DNA of 64,000 nt from an uncultured Bacteroides sp. (GCA_900555635.1 USLU01000009.1:62001-126000), one strand, 5' to 3'. Positions 8,842 to 17,997 are shown, counted from the first letter of the stretch. The notes: generated by a model not told the origin, from the letters alone. Program-made: numbers and translations.

Positions 8842-11800
8842 ATGGGGCAGAAGCTACACAACCGTATAGAAATTTGGAAGAAATTATTGCTCGATTTTGG
8901 CAAGAGAAATAGTTTAATAAACTTTCTTGAAGGAAAACGTAGTAACGTAATGATTACTACGCCATCTCTTGATAAATTGTGGGAATTCATTGTCGTTAAT
9001 GAACGAGAAATCGTATTCCCGTATGCCCAAAAAGTACAAGTTGATGATGATGGTGAAGAAATATATGAAACCATAATTAGAGGTGATATTGAAACTAATA
9101 AACCTATTGATGACCTTCAAAAGACATTGAAATCCTTACGATATAAAGCTAATACTTCAATCGAAGAACAAGGTATAAATACTTTGTACCTTACTTTAGG
9201 TATGCTTAAATGGAAAGAACGAGATGATTCATCACAAGTATTTTCTTCACCTGTAATTTTAGTACCCGTAAGGCTTCTCATAGAATCTATAACCTCTCCA
9301 TATCGCTTGGTATTACATGACGATGAAATCGTTGTAAATCCAACATTGTCTCATAAATTAGATAACGATTTTGGTATTTCGATACCAGGGTTTGATTCGA
9401 CACACGACTCTCCTACAGACTATTTAGAAAAACTATCCTGTAAAATCAAAAATAAGGGATGGAATGTAGAAGAAAGTACACATCTAACCAATCTGTCATT
9501 CCTTAAAATCAATATGTATAAAGATTTGGAAAGGAATGAGGAAAAGCTAAATGCAAATTCTGTAATTGCAGCACTTGTTGGAGAACAAAATCCAATTCAA
9601 GTGTCAGAAGATTTGAATAATTTCGATCACGATAAACAAATTCGCCCAATTGACACATTCCAAGTTGTAGACGCAGATTCAAGCCAACAGGATGCAGTGC
9701 TACTTTCAAAAAAAGGTGCAAGTTTTGTTTTACAAGGTCCTCCGGGAACAGGTAAAAGTCAGACTATTACAAACATTATTGCTGAAGCTATAGCTGATGG
9801 CAAAAAAGTTCTATTTGTATCTGAAAAGATGGCAGCCTTACAAGTGGTTTACAGCCGTTTAGCAAGTGTTGGATTGGCGGACTTCTGCTTTACGCTTCAT
9901 AGCCACAAAGCCAAAAAGAAGGATATATTGCGTGATCTTGCCAACTCTATTAATATTGACCGTACTCGTGTTAAAGATGAGGCATTGACTCAGCTCGATC
10001 TCTTAGAGAGAAAAAGATGTTTACTCAATGAGTATCAAGAGGAACTTCATACACAAACTTCTGGACTTAATGTTTCTATATACTCTGTTAATGGGAAGTT
10101 GGCAAAATTAGAAAATGTACCAGATGTTATTTTCTCCATATCAGATGTCGATACAGTAACGGTAGCAGTACTTAATGAAAGGAGATATTTACTAAACGAA
10201 TTGTCTAAGACCATAGGAAAGCGAAGCGAAGATTATACGGACAATGTATGGCGTGACTCCTCTGTCAAATTCTTATCCAATGCATTAAGGCATGAGATTG
10301 ACTCAAATGTAGCTACAGCCATCCCCCTAATGAAAGAACTTGCGGAACGACGCTCCTCTATTTGCTCCAAATTAGGTGTTAAATTTGAATCATCCTTAAT
10401 TGGTATCAACGATCTTATATTCCTTTTATCTTTTGTTGCAAAATCTCCGACTATTCCCATAGAATGGATTATGAATCATAATACTGATTCTTTAATAGAG
10501 AATGCACATAAATATAAATTACAGGTAGAACAAATAGCTAAAATAACCACAGAATTAAAAAGAAAATATCGTGACATCTTTTTTGATTGCGATGCAACTA
10601 AACGTAAAGATATTTTATGTTCTCTCATGCATAAACTCCAAGCAAGAATCGAAAAAAACGATAATGATTGGATTGCTCAAAATATAGATAAGATAAATAA
10701 TGAATTAATATCAATCACCAATGGCATAAATTCAATAATAGAAGAAGCCAAACTCTTATCCTCTAAACTTGGAATATCAGAACTCAACACAATTAATCAA
10801 GTCATCTGTTTTATCAAGAGTATTCAAGCATTAGCTGATATTCACAATATACAACCAACTCAAAAGTGGTTTAACAACGAAGAATTAACTCGTATTAAAT
10901 CAAGTATTGAGGTTTGTAAGTCTTTACATAATGCGGTATTAGAATCAAGAAATTCTATTCTATCACATTTTGACAAAGAAATTTTAGAATGGGATTTTTA
11001 TCCTGTTTTACAACGATTCAGAGGTGAATATAAATCTTTTTTCAGAATCTTTAATGGCAGATACCATAAAGACATTAAACAGCTCAATTTATATTTGTCA
11101 AAGGGTGAAAAAACATCATACAATAAAGCCCTTGCGGTATTGAATATGCTTAAACAATATTCAGATAATCAGGAAACTATTACTACAAACACAACGCAAT
11201 ATTATGATGATTATGGCAATTATTATGCCTGCATAAATACTCAATGGGATGTGTTGTCTGATGATATTGAAAAGTTTGAAGAGTCAGTGTGTCATTTGCA
11301 TATGATAACTTCAGACTTGAAGAATTTGATTGTTCAAGGACAATTACCTATCTCTGAAATTATACAATTTAAGACCCATTATTCAGAATTTAATATAGAG
11401 TCTGCTTTTGAAAGATTATGCGCTCTGCTAAAGTGTGATTGTAATAAGACGAGTCAGTGGAATGATATTAGAATATATGCACAGGAAACTAACTCTATTG
11501 CGATAGAGTTTATCTCAGAGTATCAGAGCTTAATGAATATGCAAAAAGTAAATTGCAATTATGAATCTGCTATTTCTGATTTGGATTTGCTTATGTCTCT
11601 TAATGTCTTAAATGAGGGGTTGGCAAAACAAAAGGATTCCATATGTCATATGTATAAAGATTATTATGATGGAACGGAAACAGACTGGGAAAAACTAATA
11701 GAAGCTCTTAAATATGCTATTGACCTTAAAAATCTCGTTTCTTTATACAATCTCCCCGAATCTTTCATAAAGAATATATGTGAGGATTGCGGCATCAGAA

Positions 11801-14382
11801 CTTATTGTTATAATGAGAGTCTAATAATGTCTCAGCAAAAGGATACTTTGCAAAAAAGTATAACATGGTTTGTCTCTCTCTTCAATAATGGAAAAGACTT
11901 TTATCAGCATAATATTCTTGATTTAGCCAATCGCATGTCCTTATGCAAGGATAAAAAATATTTATTGGAAGAGTGGGTAGATTATTGCTCTAATAGAGAG
12001 AAATGCAAAAATGTAGGACTCGAAGAATATATCAATAAAGCCGAAGAATTAAAGATGGATTCTAACTATATCGTAGAGGCTTATCTAAAGCGTTTCTATC
12101 GTTTATGGTTAGATGCAGTATTGCCAAATTTCCCTGCGGTACAAAACTTTAGAGGTAGAATACAAACACAAACCATAAATGAATTTTGCGAACTCGACAA
12201 GGGGCAATTCAAGATTGCACAGGCAAGAGTGAGAGAGCGTGCATTGAGTAGAATACCAGATTTTAACTCGGTAAATGGAGCAAGAGACGAAATTGCAATA
12301 TTGAAACGAGAACTTAATAAGCAGCGGCGGTTGATGCCATTGCGTAAACTCTTTATGGCTATACCCAATCTTGTAACATCACTCCGTCCCTGCTTTATGA
12401 TGTCTCCATTGTCTGTCAGTGTATTCCTTGAAGCACAGAGTTATGATTTCGATTTAGTTATCTTTGACGAGGCTTCACAAGTGCATACAGAAGATGCTAT
12501 TGGTGCAATTATGCGTGGTAAGCAGGTTGTAATAGTGGGAGATACTAAGCAGTTGCCACCAACAAGTTTCTTCTCTACTTCTCTTAATGATGAAGACTTT
12601 GATGTTGATACAGATGAAGCTATTGAAGATAACGATGCTGGAGCATACGAGTCTATTTTGGATGAAGCTGTGGCTATTTTACCAGAACGTAGTCTAAGAT
12701 GGCACTACAGAAGTCGTCATGAACATTTAATAGCATTCTCCAACATTAAAATCTACAATAGCCAACTGATTACTTTTCCATCTTCAGCAGAAAAAGCTCC
12801 TGATTGTGGTGTTGAGTATGTATATGTAAAAGATGGTATATATGATAGAGGAGGAAAGAAGAATAATGTTATCGAAGCAAGAAGGGTCGCTGATTTAGTT
12901 TTTGAGCATTTTAAGAAGCACCCTAAGCGTTCACTTGGAATTGTTACATTTAGTGAGTCGCAACAAAATGCAGTAGATGCAGCTATTCGCCAAAAACGGC
13001 TACAAAATCCCAGTTTTGATAAATTCTTTATTGAGGATAAGGAAGAACCTTTCTTTATTAAAAATCTTGAGAATGTACAGGGTGATGAGCGAGACACCAT
13101 TATCTTTAGCATTGGTTATGCAAAGGATAGTAAGGGCATAATGTACATGAATTTTGGTCCATTAAGTCGTGAGGGTGGTTATCGTCGCCTTAATGTAGCG
13201 ATTACACGTGCTAAACACAATATAAAACTGGTTGGATCTATTGTGCCGACTGATATTGATTTAGATAAGGTTTCTTCAGAAGGAGTAAAGATGCTTCGCT
13301 CATATATTGAGTTTGCTCAACAAGGAATTGTAGCATTAGAAAAAGAACTTACATTTAATTGTGATTTAGAATTTGACTCGCCTTTTGAAGAGGCTGTCTA
13401 TGATTTCTTGCAATCGAATGGTTACAATGTGGTAACACAAGTTGGTTGCTCTGGATTCCGTATTGATATGGCGGTTAAACATCCTACTGAAAGTGGCAAA
13501 TTTGCTATTGGTATCGAGTGTGATGGAGCGACATATCATAGTTCTCGTACTGCTCGCGAACGAGACAGGTTGCGTCAAACCGTACTTGAAGATATGGGAT
13601 GGACTATTTATCGTATTTGGTCAACAGATTGGATAAAAGACCAAAAGACAGAAGAAGATAAACTTATCAATGCAGTAGAGAAGGCTATAGAACGTGTAGC
13701 AATAGAGTCTGAAGACAATTATTCTATTGACGATGTCAATAATAATACCACACCCCCTATCATTGAGATAGAAGAAAAGGTTAAACCTGCCGAGATTGGA
13801 ACTATTGGGTATGGATTTGAATTGTATAAGCGTGCATATCCTATAAACATAATTGATGAAAGTGGAAAAACCAAAGAGGGATATGATATAGCTTGGGATA
13901 TTATTTCATTAGAGCAACCTATACATTTTGAAGAATTATGTAGGCGTATCGCACCTGCATATGGTCGTCAGAAGGCAACATCTGTCGTTCGTAATGAAGT
14001 AAGATACATTTTCCGTAATCACTTAAATGGAATGATTACCGAGGATAAAAATGAGTTTGTCAGAACAAAGGATTTTACAGAAATAAAGGTTCGTATTCCT
14101 AATCCCGATGATGATTATTTACGCCCTATCACATACATTTGTGATGAAGAATTAGCGTTAGCTATGAAAACGATTGCTCAGCATAGCTTTGGTATTACTC
14201 CTGAAGATTTATTCATTGTAACTGCCAGAGAATTTGGGTATAAGCGTACAGGGGATAACATAATTTATTCACTCCGTAATGTGTATAAGCAAATGATTAA
14301 AAGTAATGAAGTAACAGAGGTGGATGGAAAAGTCTGTGTAAGGATGGAAAATATCAAATGTCAAGTTGATAAAACCATATAA
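8842..14382 (+). CDS. hhe: Hhe-type defence protein: DUF4011 - SF1 helicase - Vsr-like nuclease - DUF3320
   Basis: This 1846-aa protein is probably a stand-alone antiphage system. An N-terminal DUF4011 region (about 1-250) is followed by a Q-like motif and Walker A GPPGTGKS (299-306). A long mostly helical insert of some 850 residues comes next, then the helicase second half with FDEASQ (about 1207-1212), VIVGDTKQLPPTSFF, VQGDERDTIIFS (near 1411) and NVAITRAK (near 1450). A Vsr/MTES_1575-type nuclease (about 1508-1600) shows FRIDMAV, GIECDGATYHSS and YRIWSTDW, and a DUF3320 region follows (about 1655-1725). The architecture matches the DUF4011-helicase-Vsr (hhe) system of Gao et al. 2020 as I recall it. 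The gene is visibly more AT-rich than its neighbours and alone between core genes, indicating horizontal gain. It appears intact. Confidence 0.88.
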   Translation: MGQKLHNRIEIWKKLLLDFGKRNSLINFLEGKRSNVMITTPSLDKLWEFIVVNEREIVFPYAQKVQVDDDGEEIYETIIRGDIETNKPIDDLQKTLKSLRYKANTSIEEQGINTLYLTLGMLKWKERDDSSQVFSSPVILVPVRLLIESITSPYRLVLHDDEIVVNPTLSHKLDNDFGISIPGFDSTHDSPTDYLEKLSCKIKNKGWNVEESTHLTNLSFLKINMYKDLERNEEKLNANSVIAALVGEQNPIQVSEDLNNFDHDKQIRPIDTFQVVDADSSQQDAVLLSKKGASFVLQGPPGTGKSQTITNIIAEAIADGKKVLFVSEKMAALQVVYSRLASVGLADFCFTLHSHKAKKKDILRDLANSINIDRTRVKDEALTQLDLLERKRCLLNEYQEELHTQTSGLNVSIYSVNGKLAKLENVPDVIFSISDVDTVTVAVLNERRYLLNELSKTIGKRSEDYTDNVWRDSSVKFLSNALRHEIDSNVATAIPLMKELAERRSSICSKLGVKFESSLIGINDLIFLLSFVAKSPTIPIEWIMNHNTDSLIENAHKYKLQVEQIAKITTELKRKYRDIFFDCDATKRKDILCSLMHKLQARIEKNDNDWIAQNIDKINNELISITNGINSIIEEAKLLSSKLGISELNTINQVICFIKSIQALADIHNIQPTQKWFNNEELTRIKSSIEVCKSLHNAVLESRNSILSHFDKEILEWDFYPVLQRFRGEYKSFFRIFNGRYHKDIKQLNLYLSKGEKTSYNKALAVLNMLKQYSDNQETITTNTTQYYDDYGNYYACINTQWDVLSDDIEKFEESVCHLHMITSDLKNLIVQGQLPISEIIQFKTHYSEFNIESAFERLCALLKCDCNKTSQWNDIRIYAQETNSIAIEFISEYQSLMNMQKVNCNYESAISDLDLLMSLNVLNEGLAKQKDSICHMYKDYYDGTETDWEKLIEALKYAIDLKNLVSLYNLPESFIKNICEDCGIRTYCYNESLIMSQQKDTLQKSITWFVSLFNNGKDFYQHNILDLANRMSLCKDKKYLLEEWVDYCSNREKCKNVGLEEYINKAEELKMDSNYIVEAYLKRFYRLWLDAVLPNFPAVQNFRGRIQTQTINEFCELDKGQFKIAQARVRERALSRIPDFNSVNGARDEIAILKRELNKQRRLMPLRKLFMAIPNLVTSLRPCFMMSPLSVSVFLEAQSYDFDLVIFDEASQVHTEDAIGAIMRGKQVVIVGDTKQLPPTSFFSTSLNDEDFDVDTDEAIEDNDAGAYESILDEAVAILPERSLRWHYRSRHEHLIAFSNIKIYNSQLITFPSSAEKAPDCGVEYVYVKDGIYDRGGKKNNVIEARRVADLVFEHFKKHPKRSLGIVTFSESQQNAVDAAIRQKRLQNPSFDKFFIEDKEEPFFIKNLENVQGDERDTIIFSIGYAKDSKGIMYMNFGPLSREGGYRRLNVAITRAKHNIKLVGSIVPTDIDLDKVSSEGVKMLRSYIEFAQQGIVALEKELTFNCDLEFDSPFEEAVYDFLQSNGYNVVTQVGCSGFRIDMAVKHPTESGKFAIGIECDGATYHSSRTARERDRLRQTVLEDMGWTIYRIWSTDWIKDQKTEEDKLINAVEKAIERVAIESEDNYSIDDVNNNTTPPIIEIEEKVKPAEIGTIGYGFELYKRAYPINIIDESGKTKEGYDIAWDIISLEQPIHFEELCRRIAPAYGRQKATSVVRNEVRYIFRNHLNGMITEDKNEFVRTKDFTEIKVRIPNPDDDYLRPITYICDEELALAMKTIAQHSFGITPEDLFIVTAREFGYKRTGDNIIYSLRNVYKQMIKSNEVTEVDGKVCVRMENIKCQVDKTI

Positions 14383-14625
14383 AGACAAGTTGGTTTTACA
14401 ACTTCCATTTTCACACAAAAATATGCCTTTGTACCTGAAACAAGTTACTTGAACGCAATTCATTGCATAACGCTGCAAATAGCTCGGTTGCCAAGTCATT
14501 ACCTCAAAAACGGGTAATTTTCCAAAAGTCCTTTGTATAAGGAGCTAAGAAAAGTATTCCAGAATTACGTAAAAACTTTGTATAAAAAGAAAAGCGAAAA
14601 CCACTCCCAATGTTGTAAAAACGAG

Positions 14626-14633
14626 TACCTTTG
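14626..14633 (+). promoter_or_regulatory. Probable -7 box upstream of DUF6078
   Basis: TACCTTTG fits the Bacteroides -7 consensus 32 bp before the ATG at 14666. No TTTG is seen at the ideal -33 distance. Confidence 0.4.
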
Positions 14634-14665
14634 TAGTACCTATTCAAAATAAACATTTTACAATC

Positions 14666-15103
14666 ATGGAAGAAGAAGAACCTAATTTAACCGAAGCACC
14701 TCACAACTACCCTTTGTGTCTTAACCGCCAATGTCCCAAAGCATCTACCTGCCTCCGCCAACTGGTGGAACAAGAAGTAGCGGACGACGTAAGATTCTGG
14801 ATGGTTATCAGTCCCAAACACCAAGCTACGCTTAGCGGCGATTGCCCTTACTACCGCTCCAGTACCAAAGTTCGTTTCGCCAAAGGATTCATGAACATAC
14901 TGAACAACATGCCGCACAAACAAATGACAGAAGCCATTTACCTCCTTATCAACCACTTCAGCCAACGCACTTACTACCGCATTCGTAAAGGTGAACGTCT
15001 ACTCAACCCTGCCGAACAAGAAGAAATAATGAATATACTAAGAAATTGCGGAGTTACCGGAAACCCGGAGTTTGACTCCTACGTTGAAGGTATTGAGTGG
15101 TAA
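14666..15103 (+). CDS. DUF6078 family protein
   Basis: The 145-aa cytoplasmic protein has an N-terminal Cys cluster (CLNRQCPKASTCLR, with another Cys in GDCPYYR) and a helical C-terminal half containing YYRIRKGERLLNPAEQEEI. It matches DUF6078 as recalled, a Bacteroidales family of unknown function. The Cys pattern could hold a metal or iron-sulphur centre, and the C-terminal part looks helix-turn-helix-like; both are inference. It stands alone, with the hhe gene upstream and a repeat-rich non-coding stretch downstream. Confidence 0.75.
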   Translation: MEEEEPNLTEAPHNYPLCLNRQCPKASTCLRQLVEQEVADDVRFWMVISPKHQATLSGDCPYYRSSTKVRFAKGFMNILNNMPHKQMTEAIYLLINHFSQRTYYRIRKGERLLNPAEQEEIMNILRNCGVTGNPEFDSYVEGIEW

Positions 15104-15135
15104 GTACACCTACACACATCCATATCCGGCAGTTC

Positions 15136-15223
15136 TTGCCATCGCATTGGCAAAGCCTTGCCATCACCTTGGCAAAAGATTGCCATCGCCTTGGCAAGAC
15201 TTTGCCATAACGGTGGCAAGAAA
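15136..15223. repeat. Four tandem 22-bp repeats with inverted TTGCCA/TGGCAA ends
   Basis: Copies start at 15136, 15158, 15180 and 15202, exactly 22 bp apart. Each begins TTGCCAT and carries TGGCAA about 6 bp later, so each unit is itself a small dyad. The array lies just downstream of the DUF6078 gene and upstream of the sigma-54 promoter of the DUF3836 gene. Without unique spacers it is not CRISPR. Confidence 0.85.
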
Positions 15224-15323
15224 CTAGGTTAACTACTGTGATTTCTCCACCTTACATAGCAAAAGCACTGAACTTGCAAACAAAGAAGAAATAAACACTT
15301 ATTTTTCATATTTCCCAAGGCAT

Positions 15324-15423
15324 TGTCCGCTATCAAGCGGACAAGTGTTCGATAATGAACAGAAGGCAAAGAGATGTTTCTTCTGTATATCAACCACTTA
15401 CATCTTTGGCACGCGAATTGACT
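15324..15423 (+). promoter_or_regulatory. Sigma-54 promoter with upstream enhancer dyads (DUF3836 gene)
   Basis: TGGCACGCGAATTGAC begins at 15407 and matches the sigma-54 consensus TGGCACGnnnnTTGC[AT] with a single substantive mismatch in the -12 box (GA for GC). Upstream, TGTCCGC (15324-15330) and GCGGACA (15337-15343) form a dyad, and GCGGACA-N2-TGTTCG spans 15337-15351. The same promoter, with the same 70-bp distance between this last site and the -24 box, recurs before the DUF3836 gene at 52379. The 5' leader would be about 100 nt. Confidence 0.8.
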
Positions 15424-15535
15424 ATTAGTAAGCGAAGGCGTTCGAAAAGAAAAAGTAAACGGAAACGCAACTTTTTCAATCGAAGCAAACGTCTAAAGAT
15501 AAAACAAGAATAGTAACAATAAAAAAATAAAGATT

Positions 15536-16039
15536 ATGAAAACTACAAGTTTATTCAAAGCAGTCGCATTCGTAGCAATGGTTATCGTAAGTGTTATGAA
15601 TTCAGAAGTAAAGGCACAGGAAAACAGCTTCATCACCAATGAAGAAGTAAAAAATGAATTGGTAGTTGCCAAGACTATCTTCAAGAAAGATGGCAATCAG
15701 CTTTACCGCCACATCCGCTATGAGTTTACATACGATGACCAAAATCGTCTGACTGGTAAACAAGCTTCTAAGTGGGACAGTGTGCACGAAGAATGGCTAC
15801 CTTACTTCAAGATGTCTTATCAATATAGCGATAATGAAATCACTATGCTTTACGCCCGTTGGAACAATTCTCACAAAGCATTCGACTCTGATGTAAAAAA
15901 GAGCGTTTACGAATTGAACGATGAAAACATGCCGGTAGCTTATAAGAACTTCAAACAAAACACCGATAAGTCCGATTGGACAATGGTAAGCTACAACAAG
16001 GCAGACTATACATATAACTTGTTGGCAATGGCAAAATAA
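15536..16039 (+). CDS. DUF3836 secreted protein
   Basis: This 167-aa protein has an N-terminal signal peptide (about residues 1-27, ending SEVKAQ). The mature part carries repeating aromatic beta-strand motifs: YRHIRYEFTYDDQNRLTGK, KWDSVHEEWLPYFKMSYQY, YARWNN and VYELND. This is the DUF3836 pattern of Bacteroides, resembling a short beta-propeller or YD-like strand series. Function is unknown. It is driven by a sigma-54-type promoter, unusual in this genus, and shares that control with its paralogue at 52379. A perfect hairpin terminator follows. Confidence 0.85.
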   Translation: MKTTSLFKAVAFVAMVIVSVMNSEVKAQENSFITNEEVKNELVVAKTIFKKDGNQLYRHIRYEFTYDDQNRLTGKQASKWDSVHEEWLPYFKMSYQYSDNEITMLYARWNNSHKAFDSDVKKSVYELNDENMPVAYKNFKQNTDKSDWTMVSYNKADYTYNLLAMAK

Positions 16040-16092
16040 GCTATCACCTCAAACTCACTTGAACTGTAAAACAGATAACCGCAAAATAAAAT

Positions 16093-16130
16093 AACCTATC
16101 ATTCTGCCAGTCAGTGCAAAATGATAGGTT
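16093..16130. terminator. Bidirectional hairpin terminator between DUF3836 and miaB
   Basis: AACCTATCATT (16093-16103) pairs perfectly with AATGATAGGTT (16120-16130) around a 16-nt loop. The element sits between the convergent DUF3836 and miaB genes. Confidence 0.8.
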
Positions 16131-16161
16131 AACTTATTTCAAGACAGTACTTGTCTATTTA

Positions 16162-17538
16162 TCAAGACTGGAAGACCTCTTCCCCCTTCAACGTAGCGGA
16201 ACTCGATTCGGTAATCCTTACCATTACAAAGTCACCCACACGATGAGTACCACGGTCAAAAACTACCACACGATTTTGCTCGGTACGGCCGAAAAGTTGC
16301 TCACGGCTTCGCTTGGAAACTCCCTCTACCAGCACCTCATAGGTCTTGCCGATGCACCCGGCATTGGCTTCGCCCGACAGACGGTTCTGCATAGCGATGA
16401 CTTCATTCAGGCGACGAATCTTTATTTCTTCGGGCACATCATCGGGCAGGTGTTTGGAGGCATGCGTGCCGGGGCGCTCGGAGTATTTGAACATAAAGGC
16501 GCCATCGTAGCCACATTCTTCCATCAACGAAAGCGTTTGTTGGTGATCTTCTTCGGTCTCACTATGAAAACCGGTAAAGATGTCGGTAGACAAACCGCAA
16601 TCGGGAATCATACGGCGAATAGCTGCAACACGCTCCAGATACCATTCACGGGTATATTTACGGTTCATCAACTTCAAGATACGTGAACTTCCGCTTTGTA
16701 CGGGCAAGTGGATATGCTTGCAAACATTAGGTACTTCGGCTATCACTTGTAATGTTTCGTCACTCATATCCTTGGGATGCGATGTGGTGAAGCGAATACG
16801 TACGCCCGGTGCAGCCTCTGCCACCATGCGGAGCAACATAGGGAAAGTAACAACCGATTCATCCGGTTTCTCAAAACGATAAGAGTTGACGTTTTGTCCC
16901 AGGAGGGTAACCTCTTTATAACCTTTTGCCACCAAGTCCGCTACTTCGTTCAAGATGCTCTCGACATCACGACTGCGCTCACGACCACGAGTGTAGGGAA
17001 CAATGCAGTATGTGCAGAAATTATTGCATCCACGCATAATAGAGACAAAGCCTGAAATATGGTTACCACAGATACGCGAAGGAATCACATCGCGATAAGT
17101 CTCCGTAGTAGAAAGCTCTACATTCATTGCTTTCTCACCGGCTTCTACAGCAGCAATCAGTTCGGGCAGTGTAAGATAGGCATCAGGGCCTACCACCAAA
17201 TCCACATGATGGTTATTAATCAGGTCATCTTTGACACGCTCTGCCATACAACCCAGTACACCTACAATAAGGTGGCGCTTCTTCTTTTTCATCGAATGGA
17301 AGAATTCCAAGCGATTCAGAATCTTTTGCTCGGCATTGTCACGGATAGAACAGGTGTTCATAAATACCGCATCAGCCTCATCCAGCGTCTCAGCCACTGA
17401 ATATCCGGCCATTTGCATGACAGATGCAATTACTTCACTGTCGGCCACATTCATCTGACAGCCATAAGTCTCGATAAACAACTTCTTGTTGTCTTCAGTA
17501 GTTGCAGATTTAAAGTCTGCTCCCATTTCTTTCTCCAT
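16162..17538 (-). CDS. miaB: MiaB, tRNA-2-methylthio-N6-dimethylallyladenosine synthase
   Basis: This 458-aa radical SAM methylthiotransferase modifies A37 of tRNAs reading UNN codons. The N-terminal UPF0004 cluster has Cys27 (ETYGCQMN), Cys63 (NTCSIRDNA) and Cys97. The radical SAM cluster is RGCNNFCTYC with Cys171, Cys175 and Cys178, followed by VPYTRGRERSR. A TRAM domain occupies the C-terminus. All expected residues are present and the length is standard. It is a single-gene unit converging on the DUF3836 gene. Confidence 0.97.
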   Translation of the reverse strand: MEKEMGADFKSATTEDNKKLFIETYGCQMNVADSEVIASVMQMAGYSVAETLDEADAVFMNTCSIRDNAEQKILNRLEFFHSMKKKKRHLIVGVLGCMAERVKDDLINNHHVDLVVGPDAYLTLPELIAAVEAGEKAMNVELSTTETYRDVIPSRICGNHISGFVSIMRGCNNFCTYCIVPYTRGRERSRDVESILNEVADLVAKGYKEVTLLGQNVNSYRFEKPDESVVTFPMLLRMVAEAAPGVRIRFTTSHPKDMSDETLQVIAEVPNVCKHIHLPVQSGSSRILKLMNRKYTREWYLERVAAIRRMIPDCGLSTDIFTGFHSETEEDHQQTLSLMEECGYDGAFMFKYSERPGTHASKHLPDDVPEEIKIRRLNEVIAMQNRLSGEANAGCIGKTYEVLVEGVSKRSREQLFGRTEQNRVVVFDRGTHRVGDFVMVRITESSSATLKGEEVFQS

Positions 17539-17775
17539 AAATTTATTTTTCTAATTGAGTTTATCAATGATAATTTACCAGCACTACACTGCGAAATCAT
17601 CATTTCGCGTTTGCAAAGATACGCCTTCCGAAGCAATTCTAAGTGACGAAATAAAAGAAAAATACGGGTTTAAACTACTAATATATTGCCTCTATACTAA
17701 TTAATGTTAACAATGCGAACATTTCCCGAGCATTAGTTTGGCGCACAAAGAATTAATTGCCAAATTTGTGGAATG

Positions 17776-17852
17776 AAAGAAACATTAGATTTTTTCATAG
17801 TTAAGGTTTAGGTTAAAAAAAATAAGGGGAGCTGTGAAGCTGCCCTTTTTTA
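17776..17852 (+). ncRNA. Putative small RNA (or leader-peptide transcript) with promoter and terminator
   Basis: A canonical-spacing promoter precedes it: TTTG at 17737-17740, exactly 20 bp, then CAAATTTG at 17761-17768. About 75 bp downstream a GC-rich hairpin (GGGGAGCT-GTGA-AGCTGCCC, 17826-17845) is followed by a T-run, a good intrinsic terminator. No gene of useful size lies between. A 12-codon frame (MKETLDFFIVKV, from 17774) sits inside, so the transcript could encode a micropeptide. The flanks are non-coding in both directions. Confidence 0.5.
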
Positions 17853-17946
17853 TTGCCAAAATCTTGGCTATAATTAGATTAAATGGTTACCTTTGCCCAA
17901 AAGCGAAGATAAGCTACACCTCAGCATAAAAAATAAACAGGTTCAT

Positions 17947-17977
17947 TTTGTTCTGCTTTCGGTTTGCACTATCTTTG
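17947..17977 (+). promoter_or_regulatory. Canonical Bacteroides promoter for the 134-aa membrane protein
   Basis: TTTG at 17947-17950 and TATCTTTG at 17970-17977 are separated by 19 bp, the consensus arrangement. The start codon at 17998 is about 15 nt past the expected transcription start. Confidence 0.75.
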
Positions 17978-17997
17978 GGCGGAAAAACAAAAAAAAT

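Noticed and set aside
15136..15223. Possible CRISPR array
   Set aside because: The units are contiguous 22-bp near-identical copies with no unique spacers, and no cas gene is present.
16114..16686. 190-aa plus-strand reading frame
   Set aside because: It lies wholly opposite miaB, which has every expected motif; the frame is a shadow.
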